64,000 nt of DNA from an uncultured Clostridia bacterium (GTDB lineage Bacteria > Bacillota > Clostridia > TANB77 > CAG-508). Each line of letters starts with the position of its first letter. Position 1 is the stretch's first letter. A program made the translations under genes and the position numbers. The stretch covers positions 62,001-126,000 of the forward strand of contig CANQCU010000001.1 of the NCBI GenBank assembly GCA_947590905.1, given 5' to 3'. The notes below the pieces were generated by a model. The model had not been told where the DNA came from. It ran no database searches and was given only the letters and a program-made list of their open reading frames with translations. Shown here in pieces: positions 11,372 to 26,222 of this stretch.

Positions 11372-12040
11372 TTACATTTTTCTAAATACGCCAGCTACTT
11401 TACCAAGTATCTTACAATCTGGAACAATAATTGGATCCATAGTAGAGTTTTCTGGTTGAAGTCTTATATGATCTTTTTCTTTATAGAAAGTCTTAACTGT
11501 TGCTTCATCTTCTATTAATGCAACAACAATCTCACCATTATTGGCTGTATTTTGTTTTTTTACTAATATGTAATCTCCATTTAAAATTCCTGCCTCTATC
11601 ATACTTTCTCCTCTAACAGTAAGCATAAAACTTTCTGAATTTCCAACGAAATCTATTGGTATTGGAAAAGTATCGGTTATATTTTCTACTGCTAATATTG
11701 GCTCTCCTGCGGTGATTTTACCAATTACTGGTACTTCTACTAACTCTCTTGATGAATAAAATTCTTTATTAGGTGTATTTTCTTTATTTACATTTTCTGA
11801 ACCACCTTTTAATAATCTTAATGTTCTTCCTTTTTGATTTTCTTTTTTAATATATCCTTTTTGCTCTAATTTTGCTAGATATCCATGTACTGTTGCTGTT
11901 GATCTTAATCCTACTGCTTTTCCTATTTCTCTAACTGATGGTGCATATCCAACTGTTGCAATTTGTTTTTCAATAAATTTTAATATAGCTTTTTCTCTTT
12001 TATTTAATTCCACTGTGCTTTTCTTTCTACCCAATTTCAA
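11372..12040 (-). CDS. lexA: LexA repressor
   Basis: HTH ([30 protein letters not shown]) plus S24 peptidase ([20 protein letters not shown]). Confidence 0.95.
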   Translation of the reverse strand: MKLGRKKSTVELNKREKAILKFIEKQIATVGYAPSVREIGKAVGLRSTATVHGYLAKLEQKGYIKKENQKGRTLRLLKGGSENVNKENTPNKEFYSSRELVEVPVIGKITAGEPILAVENITDTFPIPIDFVGNSESFMLTVRGESMIEAGILNGDYILVKKQNTANNGEIVVALIEDEATVKTFYKEKDHIRLQPENSTMDPIIVPDCKILGKVAGVFRKM

Positions 12041-12229
12041 TCACTCCTTTTATATTTGTGACAATCATATCATAAAAACAAATAATTGTCAAACAAATTT
12101 TTGTAAAAATATGATTTTTTTCATTTTATTTTTTTCATTTTTTGTTGCTTTAATTTTTTGAACTCAGTTTTTTTATTTTTTACATTATATTTATATCATA
12201 ATTTATTTTATATCTAATAAATTTTATAT

Positions 12230-13764
12230 ATGGAAAGACTAAAATTATTTTTATTTAATACAATAATACTAACTCTTACATCATTATTTATGAGTTCCAT
12301 AAATATATTTTTTAGTGTGTATGTTGCGACAAAGCTTGGTAGTGAAGGTTCGCGGAATTTTTGAGCTAATTATGTCTATATATACATTTGCTTTAACTTT
12401 TGCTAATTCTGGTATAAGCCTTGCTGCAACCAGAATTGTTGCAGAAGAACTTGATGGAAATTCAGGTATACGGTATTAAAATAGCAATGAGAAAGTGTAT
12501 TATTTACAGTTTATGTTTTGGCATAATTGCTTGTATTTTGCTTATTTTAGGTGCTCCTTACTGTTCTTCTACGCTTTTGCATGGAAAAGTAACTAATATG
12601 CCAATTTATGTTATGGCAATAAGTTTGCCTTTTTCTTCTCTTACCTCTTCACTTACAGGATATTTCACAGGAGTTAGAAGAGTCTCAAAAACTTCTATTT
12701 CGAAAATATTAACTATGATACTCCAAGTTGTATTAACTTGCTATTTTTTATATATTCTTCCATATACAAATCTAAGCATTGTTTGTACTTATCTAATTTT
12801 ATCAAGTACAATAGCATCTATTTTTGAATTTTTATTAACCTATTTCTTATATATTTTAGATAGAAGAAAAATTATTAATCCACGTTCAGCAGTAAAAGAA
12901 AACTATCTAAAAAAGGTATTAAGAATAGCTTTCCCTGTTGCCATAACTTCTTATGTGCGCTCAGGTCTCTCAACATTAAAACAACTCTTAATACCATTTA
13001 GCTTAGAAAAACATTCTAATACTTGTGATAAAGCACTATCGCAATATGGACTTATAAATGGAATGACTATGCCTATCCTTATGTTTCCATGTATAATTAT
13101 AACATCATGTGCGAATCTTCTTATACCAGAATTTGCAAGATATAATATAAAAAAAGATTTTGAAAAAATGGATAAAGTGATTGTATCCATTTTTAAACTT
13201 ACTTCTTTTTTTAGTATATGTGTGATAGGCATTTTTCTAACATTTACAGAAGAAATCTGTGTTCTTGTTTATAATAACCTAGAAATTTCTGAATTTCTTA
13301 TTTTGCTTTGTCCTCTTGCAATTTTTATCTATTTAGATAAAATAATAGATGCAATGCTTCGTGGATTGGATAAACAAGTTGGAGTTATGTTTTGCAATAT
13401 TTTTGATTTATTTTCAACTATTGTACTTATCTATGCTCTTGTCCCAATTTATGGAATATATGGGTATATTGCAATTATTGCTATTAGTGAAATTTTGAAT
13501 TTTACTATTAGCTTAATTCAATTATATAAAGTAACTAAATTTAAATTTGACTATGTATCTTATGTAATTATTCCTCTTATTATGGTTTTAGCTACCAAAT
13601 TTTTATTTGATGCAATTGATAATTTTATAGAATATGATGTATGGTTTGTAATTCTAAAAATTTTAATATTTATTTTAATTTACATAGTTCTATTAGTATC
13701 ATTTAATGTTTTTAAATTTAAATCAAAAGAAAAAAGAAGGTACTTTTTTAGAGTACCTTCTTAA
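12230..13764 (+). CDS. MATE/SpoVB-type polysaccharide flippase-like membrane protein, two +1 shifts at CGG (12353, 12471)
   Basis: LGSEGS-c-GIFELIMSIYTF and GNSGI-c-GIKIAMRK; corrected length 1533 nt (510 aa). Confidence 0.85.
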
Positions 13765-13812
13765 TAAGATAATTGCTAGAGCAATCGTCTAATTTACATT
13801 TTAATTATGATT

Positions 13813-14508
13813 TTACACTTCTTTTGCAAATACCACAGTTCTTATATCATAATCTGTTGTACATGTAGATAAAGTTATTTCTGATTTTCCAGTTGTATCT
13901 CTTCTATAAAAACTTGTATCTGTTGCTTCTGCTTTAAATACTTGATAAACTTCATATTCTATTTGCTTACCATTAGCATCTAGAATATATATTTTATCTC
14001 CATTGCTTAATTTATTTAAATTTGAGAAGAATAAACCATTTTTATAGTTATGACCTTGGATTACTGTGTTTCCTACATCATTTACTCCAACACCATCTAT
14101 GTATGCAACTGCTACTTTTAAAGCTTTTGGAGTTGCTTTATCAAGTATTGGATATTTAATACTTAGTTTAGGAATTGATATAGTACCTATTACATTATAT
14201 CCATAATATGTTGTTGGAGATTGTGATGTCTGCGAATTATTTGTGCTAGCCTCTGGTACCTCTCCTATTGTTATATCCCCCTCTACTGTATTATTATCTG
14301 TAACTGGTGGCATTACTGTATTTGTATTTGGATTTGGATTTTTATTTCCAACCGCTCCTTCAAATGCATCTACTGCATCTTTTGCATTTGAATCTATATT
14401 ATATTTATTTAATACAGAATATCCAAAGTATCCTATTAATCCTATAATTCCTATTATTGCTATTATCAATAAAACTGTTAACAAGGTATTAAATTTACTA
14501 TTAAACAT
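13813..14508 (-). CDS. Sortase (class D-like)
   Basis: N-terminal TM; sortase core IPKLSIKYPIL...VIQGHNYKNGLFFSNLNKL...ITLSTCTTDYDIRTVVFAK. Confidence 0.88.
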   Translation of the reverse strand: MFNSKFNTLLTVLLIIAIIGIIGLIGYFGYSVLNKYNIDSNAKDAVDAFEGAVGNKNPNPNTNTVMPPVTDNNTVEGDITIGEVPEASTNNSQTSQSPTTYYGYNVIGTISIPKLSIKYPILDKATPKALKVAVAYIDGVGVNDVGNTVIQGHNYKNGLFFSNLNKLSNGDKIYILDANGKQIEYEVYQVFKAEATDTSFYRRDTTGKSEITLSTCTTDYDIRTVVFAKEV

Positions 14509-14711
14509 AATTTATCCCTTCTTTCTTAACATTTTATACTATATATATATTATAACATATTTTCAACAATTTGTACAGTTTTTGGATGTTTTTTTATTTT
14601 ACTTGTTTTTTATATCTTATTTTCATATATTTTTTAGTTTTATTACATTAATTTTTTAACTCATATAATTATTAATGATTAATAATTTTATTTTGAATAT
14701 TACTTTTTTAC

Positions 14712-16853
<2,142 letters not shown>

Positions 16854-16930
16854 TTCAGCTTATATAAGTTTTACTAAGCTAATTTTCTGTTTTTTACTAT
16901 TAATTATATGTTCTAAATCAACATAATTTT

Positions 16931-17396
16931 TTAGTTTTGATTTGTTGAGCCGAAGCCTCCAAGTCTTTGTCCTTCTGCTGTATCTCCATCTGCTACTAAG
17001 AATTTTTCAAATATTGCTTGTCCGTATACATTCGCCTTTTTTAATAAATGTATCTTCATCTTTTATATTAAAAAACGCAAACATTATATGTCCGTCATTA
17101 TCTGGATTTCCATAATAATCACTATCTACAACTCCTATACTGTTTGAAAGTATTAATCCTTTTTTCTTAGGATTTGAGCTTCTATTGCATAGTTTTAAAT
17201 ATTCGTCACCTTGCATATATGCCTTTAATCCTGTCTTTACAAGTGTTGGGTTCATTCCCTTCTTAAATGATGGTACTACTATATCTTCTGCAGCTTCTAT
17301 GTCATATCCTGCTGAATATTTTGTTTTTCTTACTGGCAAATTGATTCCTGCATTTTCAAATCCTTTTGCTATTTCAAATCCTCTTATTCTTTCCAT
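16931..17396 (-). CDS. dut: dUTP diphosphatase-like, +1 shift at CGG 17024..17022
   Basis: AGYDIEAAEDIVVPS...GVVDSDYYGNPDNDGHIMF...KKGECI-c-GQAIFEKF...QRLGGFGSTN; C-terminal glycine-rich motif only in +1; corrected length 465 nt. Confidence 0.88.
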
Positions 17397-17572
17397 TTAA
17401 ATTCCTCTTTTCATTTTATTATTTTTTGATTATATCACAAAGTATATTAAAAATCTACTTATTTTCTTGATTTTATTGCATAATTCTTATATAATTAGTG
17501 TACATATTAAGTTGTCAAGTACAAACTTTTTATGTTAAATCCTATTAAAATTTTTTTAAGGAGATGAAACTC

Positions 17573-18157
17573 ATGAAAGAAGGGCAGATTACCTACACGG
17601 AAATACCGGCAGGTAACAACTTTCCAGACTATTCTGATTATAAGTTAGCTAGGGATCTTAATTTCCAGCTTGCTTATAACAAAGTATCGTCTGGCGGTTT
17701 CCCAATTGGAGCGGTGCTCCATCTTCCAACTGGTTGGACGGCAGTTATCGACACAAGCTCAACACACCATAAGCTCTACAACTTATATAATCAAAACGGC
17801 TATCGGCGTGGCACCATCACCTATATCTATTCTGAACTCAATCCTGATTCTCACACAATTGCCGAACCCGCAATGCTGAAGGTAAACTTCTGCACAAGGT
17901 TTGAATTCTGTGTAGTAAGTTATGCACCTACTAGCAGGCTTGAACTTACTGACTGGAAAGCCAAAATAACTTATCAGACAACTCAGACTTATTCCAGTTT
18001 TGACGACTGTAATAAGAAACTACAGCAACAGGCGAAGGTATTAAAAGTATGCCTTCCTCGCTCAGATGATCCGAGAGCATATTGGGGCAGTCAAGACGCC
18101 CTCCTCGATACCTTCTTCCAGAAGTCGAAGTTCACTTGGGTAAAAAAGGAAGACTAA
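17573..18157 (+). CDS. Orphan protein of unknown function, higher-GC cassette
   Basis: Intact ~194-aa ORF with RBS AAGGAG; codon usage unlike neighbours; in-frame CGG at 17804-17806; own terminator. Confidence 0.7.
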   Translation: MKEGQITYTEIPAGNNFPDYSDYKLARDLNFQLAYNKVSSGGFPIGAVLHLPTGWTAVIDTSSTHHKLYNLYNQNGYRRGTITYIYSELNPDSHTIAEPAMLKVNFCTRFEFCVVSYAPTSRLELTDWKAKITYQTTQTYSSFDDCNKKLQQQAKVLKVCLPRSDDPRAYWGSQDALLDTFFQKSKFTWVKKED

Positions 18158-18173
18158 ATATCTGAGTTTCAAA

Positions 18174-18221
18174 AAGCAAAGGTTACATAGCTAAAAAGCT
18201 GTGTAACCTTTTGCTTTTTTT
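18174..18221 (+). terminator. Rho-independent terminator of the 17573 ORF
   Basis: AAGCAAAGGTTACA-tagctaaaaagc-TGTGTAACCTTTTGCTTTTTT. Confidence 0.85.
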
Positions 18222-18270
18222 GTAAAATTCATACATATTTATTAATTTTTGTGAAATAATATTTTTTACT

Positions 18271-19962
18271 ATGAAGATTTTAAATAATTTTATAAATTTA
18301 ATAAAATACAATGCAAAAAGTGAATATTCTTTTGTCTTACCTGATGCTGATTCATCACTCGATAGTCAAATCTCAAATGAAAAAGATAAAACTCTTAAGC
18401 CATTGGAATCTCTTGATCAAGATGTATATCCATCTCTCAGTGTAAATTTGGAATACATCAAGGTCAAATATAATGTTCTAATAAACAGCGATATTAAAAT
18501 TAGAGAGTTTTCTATTAAAGTAAAAAATAAACAATATAAGGCTTTCTTACTATATATTGATGGTATGATTAATAGCGAGGCTATTAATCGATTTGTAATA
18601 GAGCCTCTTATGTTTAACAATTCTGATAATGATTCTGACATTATAAGCACAGCAATTTCTAATAATGTAACTGTGAGAAGACTAAAAAAATTTGACCTCA
18701 CAAGTTATATATCAGAATCTCTTATTCCTCAAAATGATGTAAAAACTGCAACTAAATTTAAAGAGATTATTTCAAGCGTAAATGTTGGAATTTCTGCTCT
18801 TTTTGTAGATACAATTAATACTGTTTTTTTAATAGATGCAAAAGGATTTGATAAACGTAGTGTTTCTCCTCCTGATAATGAAATTATTATTCGTGGCTCT
18901 CAAGAGGGATTCATTGAATCTATACGTACTAATACAAGTTTAATAAGACGACTTGTAAATAACGAAAATTTGATTATTGAAGATATGAGTGTCGGTACTA
19001 TAAGTGCAACTAAAATCGGTGTATGTTACTTAAAAAATGTTGCAAATGATGATTTAGTTGCAGAAGTAAAATATAGAATAAATAACTTAGGTGTTGATTA
19101 TATTATATCTTCTGGACAATTAGAACAGCTTATTGAAGATACTCCTTATAGTCTTCCTCAGCTTATAGCTTCTGAAAGACCTGATAGAATTGCTTCATAC
19201 ATTTTAGAAGGAAGAGTCGCAATTTTAGTAAATCGGTACTCCTTATGCTTTAGTTGCCCCAGCTGTTTTGATAGATTTTCTTAGCACACAGGAAGATAGA
19301 AATTTAAAGTCCCAATTTGTGGATCTTTTAAAAGGAATAAGACTTCTTGCTATATTCTTTACTTTACTACTTCCTGGGCTATATGTTGCTGTAACAACTT
19401 TTCACCAAGAGCTCGTACCTACTGAACTGCTTTTTGCAATAGTTGCCTCTAGAAGCAATGTTCCATTCCCTGTTATTTTCGAAATTTTAATAATGGAAAT
19501 TTCTTTGGAATTAATTAGAGAATCAGGAGTTAGAGTTCCTTCTCCTCTCGGTCAAACTATTCGGAATAGTTCGGTGCACTTATTTTAGGTGAAGCTGCCG
19601 TTTCTGCAAATATAGTAAGTCCTATACTTGTAATAATCGTTGCTATTACTGGTATTACTGCTTTTGCAGTGCCTGACTATTCTCTTAGTTTTCATGTGCG
19701 TTTAATGAGGTTTATGTATATTGTTCTTGGATATCTAGCAGGATTTTTAGGTATAGCCTTTGGATTTGTTTTGCACATGGCAACACTTGCAAGTATAAAT
19801 TCATTTGGTGTTTCTTATTTAAGCCCATATTCTCCTGTTTCAACTGACGACAATTCTGGCTATTTTATAAATAATATATGGAAAAGAGAAAATAGAAGAA
19901 GCTTTTTAAATACTAAAAGGCAAAAAAAGGAAGAAGAAATAAGTTTAAAGTGGAAAAATTAA
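18271..19962 (+). CDS. gerAA: Spore germination protein GerA/KA family (A subunit), three +1 shifts at CGG (19234, 19562, 19572)
   Basis: RLVNNENLIIEDMSVG...ILEGRVAILVN-c-GTPYALVAPAVLIDFL...GQTI-c-GIV-c-GALILGEAAVSANIVSP; corrected length 1689 nt (562 aa). Confidence 0.93.
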
Positions 19963-19987
19963 AAAGGAAAGGATTGGTAATCACCTT

Positions 19988-21097
19988 ATGAATGAAACTA
20001 AAATTAGCACTTATCAAGCTATTGCAATAGTTGTAACTGTTATGATTTCGCATATTATTCTTAACATGCCAAATCACTTAATTACAACTACTCGGCTCAG
20101 CAACGCTCCTAAACCTTGTATATGTATTTGGAATTGCTCTTATTATTTTCTACTTTGCTAGTAAAATTTTTGAACTTTTCCCTAACTATGACATAATTGA
20201 TATATGTGAATATTCAGGTGGCAAAAAATTAAAAAATGTGTTTAGCATACTAATTTTAACATATCTTTTTATAATTTCTTCATTTGTCATTAGAATATTT
20301 GCTGAGAGTCTTGTCCTTATATATTTTCCAAATATTGATGTAGAATTAGTTATTTTATTTTTTATTGTAATTACAACAATTCTAAATTTATATGGTTTTA
20401 AATCAATATCAAGAGTTACACTTATAACTCTTCCTATTATTTTAATTAGTATGATTATAATTTTCCTATTTTCTGCAAATGATTTTACTCCTGAAAGGGC
20501 ACTTCCTTTTTGGGGTTATGGTATTCAAAATACGTTCATCTCTGGGCTTCGGAAATATTTTTGCTTTTAGTAGTGCTTTTATTCTTTCACTTATGATGCC
20601 CCTTATAGGAGACCGGCAAAAGATTTAAAAAAATTGGAATTATCTCAATTATAATTTATACTGTATATCTAGTAGTTGGTGTTATTGCACTACTTTTTGC
20701 TTTTCCTTCTGTAACTAACATGGATAGCACTTTATCTATATATATACTTTCTAGATCTATAAACTTTGGTGATTTTATTCAAAGAATTGATGCAATTTTT
20801 ATTTTAATATGGATAATGTCTATATTTAGTTATTTAGCGATTGTTATGTATTTTGCTTTAAAATGCTTTAAGAAAACTTTTAATATTGAGCACACTAAAC
20901 CTATGTGTTACAGTTTTGCAAGTATTATCTTTGTAATTAGTATGCTTTCAAAGAATTTTAAAGATTTTAATTTCTTTGAAAATGTATTTTATAGATATGC
21001 CTCTATAATATTTGTATTTCTCATAAGTATGGCTGTTTTGATAAGTGGATATATAAAGAAAAAGCATGAATTAAGGAAGGGAGATGTTAAAACTTGA
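19988..21097 (+). CDS. gerAB: Spore germination protein GerAB (APC-type transporter), three +1 shifts at CGG (20093, 20550, 20614)
   Basis: TTT-c-GSATLLNLVYVFG, ISGL-c-GNIFAFSS and LIGD-c-GKRFKKIG; corrected length 1107 nt (368 aa). Confidence 0.9.
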
Positions 21098-22333
21098 AAA
21101 AACGCTATGGTACGTTGCTAATTGCTTTAATTTTAGTTATTTTAACTATAAGTGGCTATAATACTAGACAAGATATCAATGATATGTCTTATGTTGTTGG
21201 AATTCGGTATTGATGTTAGCGAAAATAGCGATTTAAAGATAAGTTTTCAGCTTTCTGTCCCTTCTAGTTCAAATTCTTCTGAATCATCTTCCTCCGGATC
21301 TAGTTCTGATTCATCAGATACTGTAATTGATACAATAGAATGTCCTTCGTTAGAATCTGGTATTAGCCTTGCAAACGGATATATAAGTAAAAGATTAAAT
21401 TTATCACACTGCAAGGTTGTGGTTATATCAGAAGAAGTTGCAAGTATTGGTATAGCTGACACTATATATACATTAATTAATAATCCTGAGGTTAGACCTG
21501 ACTGCAATGTAATAATATCTAGATGTCCTGCATATGATTTTTTGGCTAATTCTAAATCAGAAATTGAGAGTATTACTGCTAAAAATTATGAAATAATTGC
21601 AACTTCAAGTCGTTATACTGGATATACTTCTGATATTACTATTGCAGATATGTTCAATGCTTTTACAGATACTTTTGGAGAGGCTTCGGCAATTTTAGGT
21701 TCGATAACTTCTAGTAGTAATTCAAATGTAAATTCTGCACCAGATACTGATACAATCGCAGGTGAAACCACTTCAAGTTCTAGTGATAAAGCAAAGCCTT
21801 CTTCTAATATTGATGTTGTTGGTCTTGCAGTTTTTAAAAGTGACATACTTGTTGGTGAATTAACTGCTGCTGAAACTATTGCACATTTAATGGTTACTAA
21901 TAAACTAGAAGAATGTATTATTTCTATTCCTAATCCTTTTGAAGAGGATAATTCAATAGATTTGTATGTTAAACTTGGAAAGGACACAAAAAATGATGTT
22001 AAAATTATAGATGGTTCTCCATATATAACTTGTGATATTAATTTAGATGCAAGAGTTTTGTCTGCAAATAAAAATTCAAATTATCTGAAAGAGGGTAATA
22101 TTGATTTAATTGAGAATTATGCTAATTCATATGTAAAAAGCGAGATTGAAAAATATTTTTACAAGACCTCTAAGGATTTTAATTCTGATATTGCCCTTCT
22201 AGGAAAACATGCTGTTAAGTATTTTCCTACTTGGAATGAATGGACTGCTTATGATTGGCTTGATAACTATGCTAATGCGTTTTTTAAAGTTAATGTGAAT
22301 GTTAATGTAATTTCAAGTTATTTGATTTCATAG
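21094..22333 (+). CDS. gerAC: Spore germination protein GerAC-like (TTG start), +1 shift at CGG 21205-21207
   Basis: SYVVGI-c-GIDVSENSDLKISFQLS; overlaps the gerAB stop; corrected length 1239 nt. Confidence 0.87.
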
Positions 22334-22403
22334 AAGTAAAATTTAGAATTTAATAATATTATTAGAGCTATTATGAATAGACTTTTATTATTTGGAGGTT
22401 TTC

Positions 22404-22568
22404 ATGTTTTTTATTGTTATAATTTTTAGTATTCTTGCTTTTGTTAAAACTCTTGGATATGCTCTTTATGAGTATCAAGATAAATCTAATAAAGTATCTG
22501 GTATTATTATTGGCGTTATGGCTGTTTTTGCTTTGATTGCTCCTACTCTAGTAGTAATGTGGAAATAG
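22404..22568 (+). CDS. 54-aa small membrane protein
   Basis: MFFIVIIFSILAFVKTLGYALYEYQDKSNKVSGIIIGVMAVFALIAPTLVVMWK; RBS GGAGG; hairpin terminator follows. Confidence 0.65.
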   Translation: MFFIVIIFSILAFVKTLGYALYEYQDKSNKVSGIIIGVMAVFALIAPTLVVMWK

Positions 22569-22659
22569 AAAAATGCTATCTATTATGATAGCATTTTTCT
22601 ATTTTTTTGCTATAGATATATAAAAATTTAACTTTTAGATTTACATTTACATAGAAAAT

Positions 22660-25600
22660 TTATACACTTACTCTTTCTTCTCCTAAAATTTCCTTAAACT
22701 GTTCTACCGTATCTTTTATCATAAATATTGCTCCGCAAGGCTTTGTTCCTTCTTCATCAATTATTTCTACTTTTATATTATTTCTATCTCCCATAAAAAA
22801 TCTTAAAGTTCCTCTTAGTTTTTCTTTTGTCTCTTCGTCTATTCCACGTATATCAAGCACTAATTTTTTCTCCTTTTTTTCACTTAAATTTTCTATACTG
22901 CTTGCTATTATTGTTGGTTCCTCTTCTTCTCTTATACTAAGTCTTCCTGTAACTAATACAATATTTTCTTCAATAAGTTTATCTTGCGCTCCTAAGTAGC
23001 AGTTTTCAAACACTATGATTTCTGCCGGTCCATATAAATCTTCTATTGTAACAAATGCCATTACTGTATTATTTTTTGTATATTTTTTCTTAACACTTGT
23101 TACAATTCCTGCATATTTAACTATTTGTCCATCTTTAAATTCTGTTCTTCCTCCATTTTCTGATGCTTCCATTATTTCCTTCATTTTCATTGTATCTATA
23201 TTAGTTTGTTTTAAAATTTCCGTTTTTAATTTTTCTAATGGATGTCCTGATATATATATTCCAAGCATTTCTTTTTCCATTGATAGAAGTTCTTTGTCCG
23301 AATATTCTTCACAAATTTTAAATGTATATTTATGTTTTTGGTTTTCTTCTTTGTTCTCTCCTATGTCAAACATACTTACTTGTCCTGTGTATGATTTTCT
23401 TGTTTGGTCTTGTATTGCATCTAGTATATCTTCAAAAGATTCTAGAAGTGTTTTTCTTGTTTGTTCAAATTCATCAAATACTCCTGCTTTTATAAGGCTC
23501 TCAACGCATTTTTTATTTACACTATTATCCTGTATTCTTTCGCAAAAATCTGTAAAACTTTTAAAATCTCCATTTTTCTTTCTATCTTCTACAATGCTTT
23601 CAATTGCAGATATTCCAACATTTTTTATACTTCCAAGTCCGAATCTTATTTTTCCATCTTCTATTGTAAATTTAACATCACTTTTGTTTATATCTGGTTT
23701 TAAAATTTGTATGTTTAAATTTTTACACTCGTCTATATACATTGGAATTTTATCTAGGTTTCCTAAGAAACTATTTAATGTTGCTGCAAGCAAGGCTTCT
23801 GGATAATATGCTTTTATATATGCTGTTCTATATGATACAACTGCATATGCAGCTGCATGTGACTTATTAAATGCATACTTTGCAAATTCTGCCATCTCAT
23901 CAAATATAACGTTTGCATCCTGTGCTGTTATTCCGTTTCTAACACAACCTGGTACAATTACTTTCCCATTTTCGTCTACTTCTCCATTTATGAAAATTTC
24001 TCTTTCTTTTGCCATTACATCTAATTTTTTCTTTCCCATAGCACGACGAACCAAGTCTGCTCTTCCGAAGTGAATATCCTGCTAAGTCTCTAACTATCTG
24101 CATTACTTGTTCTTGATATACCATACAGCCATAGGTTACCTTTAAAATTGGCTCTAGCCTTGGATGTGTATATACAGCATGTTCTGGGTTTAATTTGTTC
24201 TGTATATATCTTGGTATCTGGTCCATTGGTCCAGGTCTATATAGTGATACTCCTGCTATTATGTCTTCTAGACTATCTGGTTTTAGTTCTTTCATAAATT
24301 TTGTCATTCCAGCACTTTCGAATTGGAATATTCCGAACTGTTTTTCCTTCTGCCCATAATTTATATACTTTTGGGTCTTTCATTTCTTTGTCAAATTCTA
24401 CATCTATTCCTTTTGATTCTTTTACCATTTTTATTGCATCTGATATTACTGTAAGCGTTCTTAATCCTAAAAAGTCCATTTTCAATAATCCTAGTTCTTC
24501 TAGTGTTGTCATTATATATTGTGTTGAGATATTTCCGGTCTCTTACATAAAGAGGAACATATGTATCTACTGGATCTTTTGTTATAACTATTCCGCAGGC
24601 ATGTGTTGAAGCCTGTCTTGGCATCCCTTCTAATGCCATAGATATATTTAGTATGTTTCGTATTTCTTCATCATCTTCATATAACTCTCTTAGTTCTCTA
24701 TTTTGCTCCATTGCTTTTTTTATCGTTATATGTATTTCGTTTGGTATCATTTTTGCAAGTTTATCTGTTTGTGCATAAGGATAGTCTAAAACTCTTCCTA
24801 CGTCACGTATTACCATTCTTGCTGACATTGTTCCGAATGTTATTATCTGGGATACATGGTCTTTTCCATATTTTTCGCCAACATAGTCTATTACTTCTTG
24901 TCTTCTTTCATAGCAAAAATCAACGTCAAAGTCTGGCATACTTATTCTTTCTGGATTTAGGAATCTTTCAAAAAGCAAATTATATTTTATTGGGTCTATA
25001 TCTGTAATTTCTATTGCATATGCAACGATTGATCCTGCTCCTGAGCCACGTCCTGGTCCAACTGGTATTCCATGTGATTTTGCATAATGAATAAAGTCCC
25101 AAACTATAAGGAAATAGTCTACATATCCCATCTTTTTTATTACTGATATTTCAAATTCCATTCTATCTAATATTTCTTTTGATGGATTTTCTCCATATCT
25201 ATTTTTTATTCCATCTTCACATAATTTTCTTAAATAATCATAGTGTGTTGCATATCCTTCTGGAACTTCATAGTTTGGAAGTATTGTGTGTCCAAATTCA
25301 AATTCTACATTACATTTTTCTGCTATTTTTACAGTGTTTTCTATTGCATCAGGAAGGTTTGAAAAATAATCTGACATTTCCTCAGGGCTTTTTATATAAA
25401 GTTCATCTGTATCAAATCTCATTCTATCTTCGTCTGACATTCTTTTTCCAGTTTGAATACATAAGAGTATTTCGTGATTATGTGCATCTTCTTTTTTTAG
25501 GTAATGCGCATCATTTGTTGCAACTAGTGGTATATCTAGTTTTCTTCCTATTTCTACTAATTTTTGATTTACTAATACCTGCTCTTTTATTCCGTTATTT

Positions 25601-26124
25601 TGAAGTTCTAAATAATAGTCATCTTTGAATACATTTTTAAACCATTTAGCAATGCTCTCTGCTTTTGGCATATCGTTTGCAAGTATTGCTTGGTTTATGC
25701 TTCCTGCTAAGCATGCACTAAGTGCAATTAGTCCTTCGTGATATTTTTCTAATACCTCTAAATCTATACGTGGTTTATAATAATATCCTTCTAGAAAACC
25801 TATTGATACTAACTTACTTAAATTTTTGTAACCTTGGTTATCTTTTGCAAGTAGTATCAAGTGGTTATATTCTTTATCTTGTTGTCCATCTTTATCAAAT
25901 CTACTTCTAGGCGCTACATATACTTCACAGCCTATTATTGGCTTTATCCCTTCTTTTTTACATGCTTTATAAAAGTCTATTACGCCATACATAACTCCAT
26001 GGTCTGTTATTGCAATAGCATTCATTCCAAGTTCTTTTGCTCTTACTGGCAAATCTTTTATTCTATTTGCTCCATCTAACAAACTAAATTCACTATGGAC
26101 ATGTAAATGTACAAATTCTGACAT
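22660..26124 (-). CDS. dnaE: DNA polymerase III alpha subunit, three +1 shifts at CGG (24537, 24335, 24067)
   Basis: MSEFVHLHVHSEFSLLDGA...VRD-c-GNISTQYIMTTLEELGLLKMDFLGLRTL...GKTV-c-GIFQFESAGMTKFM...AGYSL-c-GRADLVRRAMGKK; corrected length 3462 nt (1153 aa). Confidence 0.96.
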
Positions 26125-26222
26125 AAAAACCTCCATTCGAGCAATTTTTAATTGCTCAATCAAGTTATTTTTATTAAACATTCTTAAATAAATTGCGAGA
26201 ATGAGAGAGGTTTTTATTGCCA

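Noticed and set aside
13735-13762. Hairpin GAAGGTACTTTTTTAGAGTACCTTC as a separate element
   Set aside because: It overlaps the end of the flippase ORF and fits a normal transcription terminator.
23015-23806. Plus-strand 263-aa ORF and many other 60-190 aa ORFs antisense to dnaE, dnaK, ispA, pyrH and tmk
   Set aside because: Antisense shadows of conserved genes with low-complexity hydrophobic translations and no RBS or family match.
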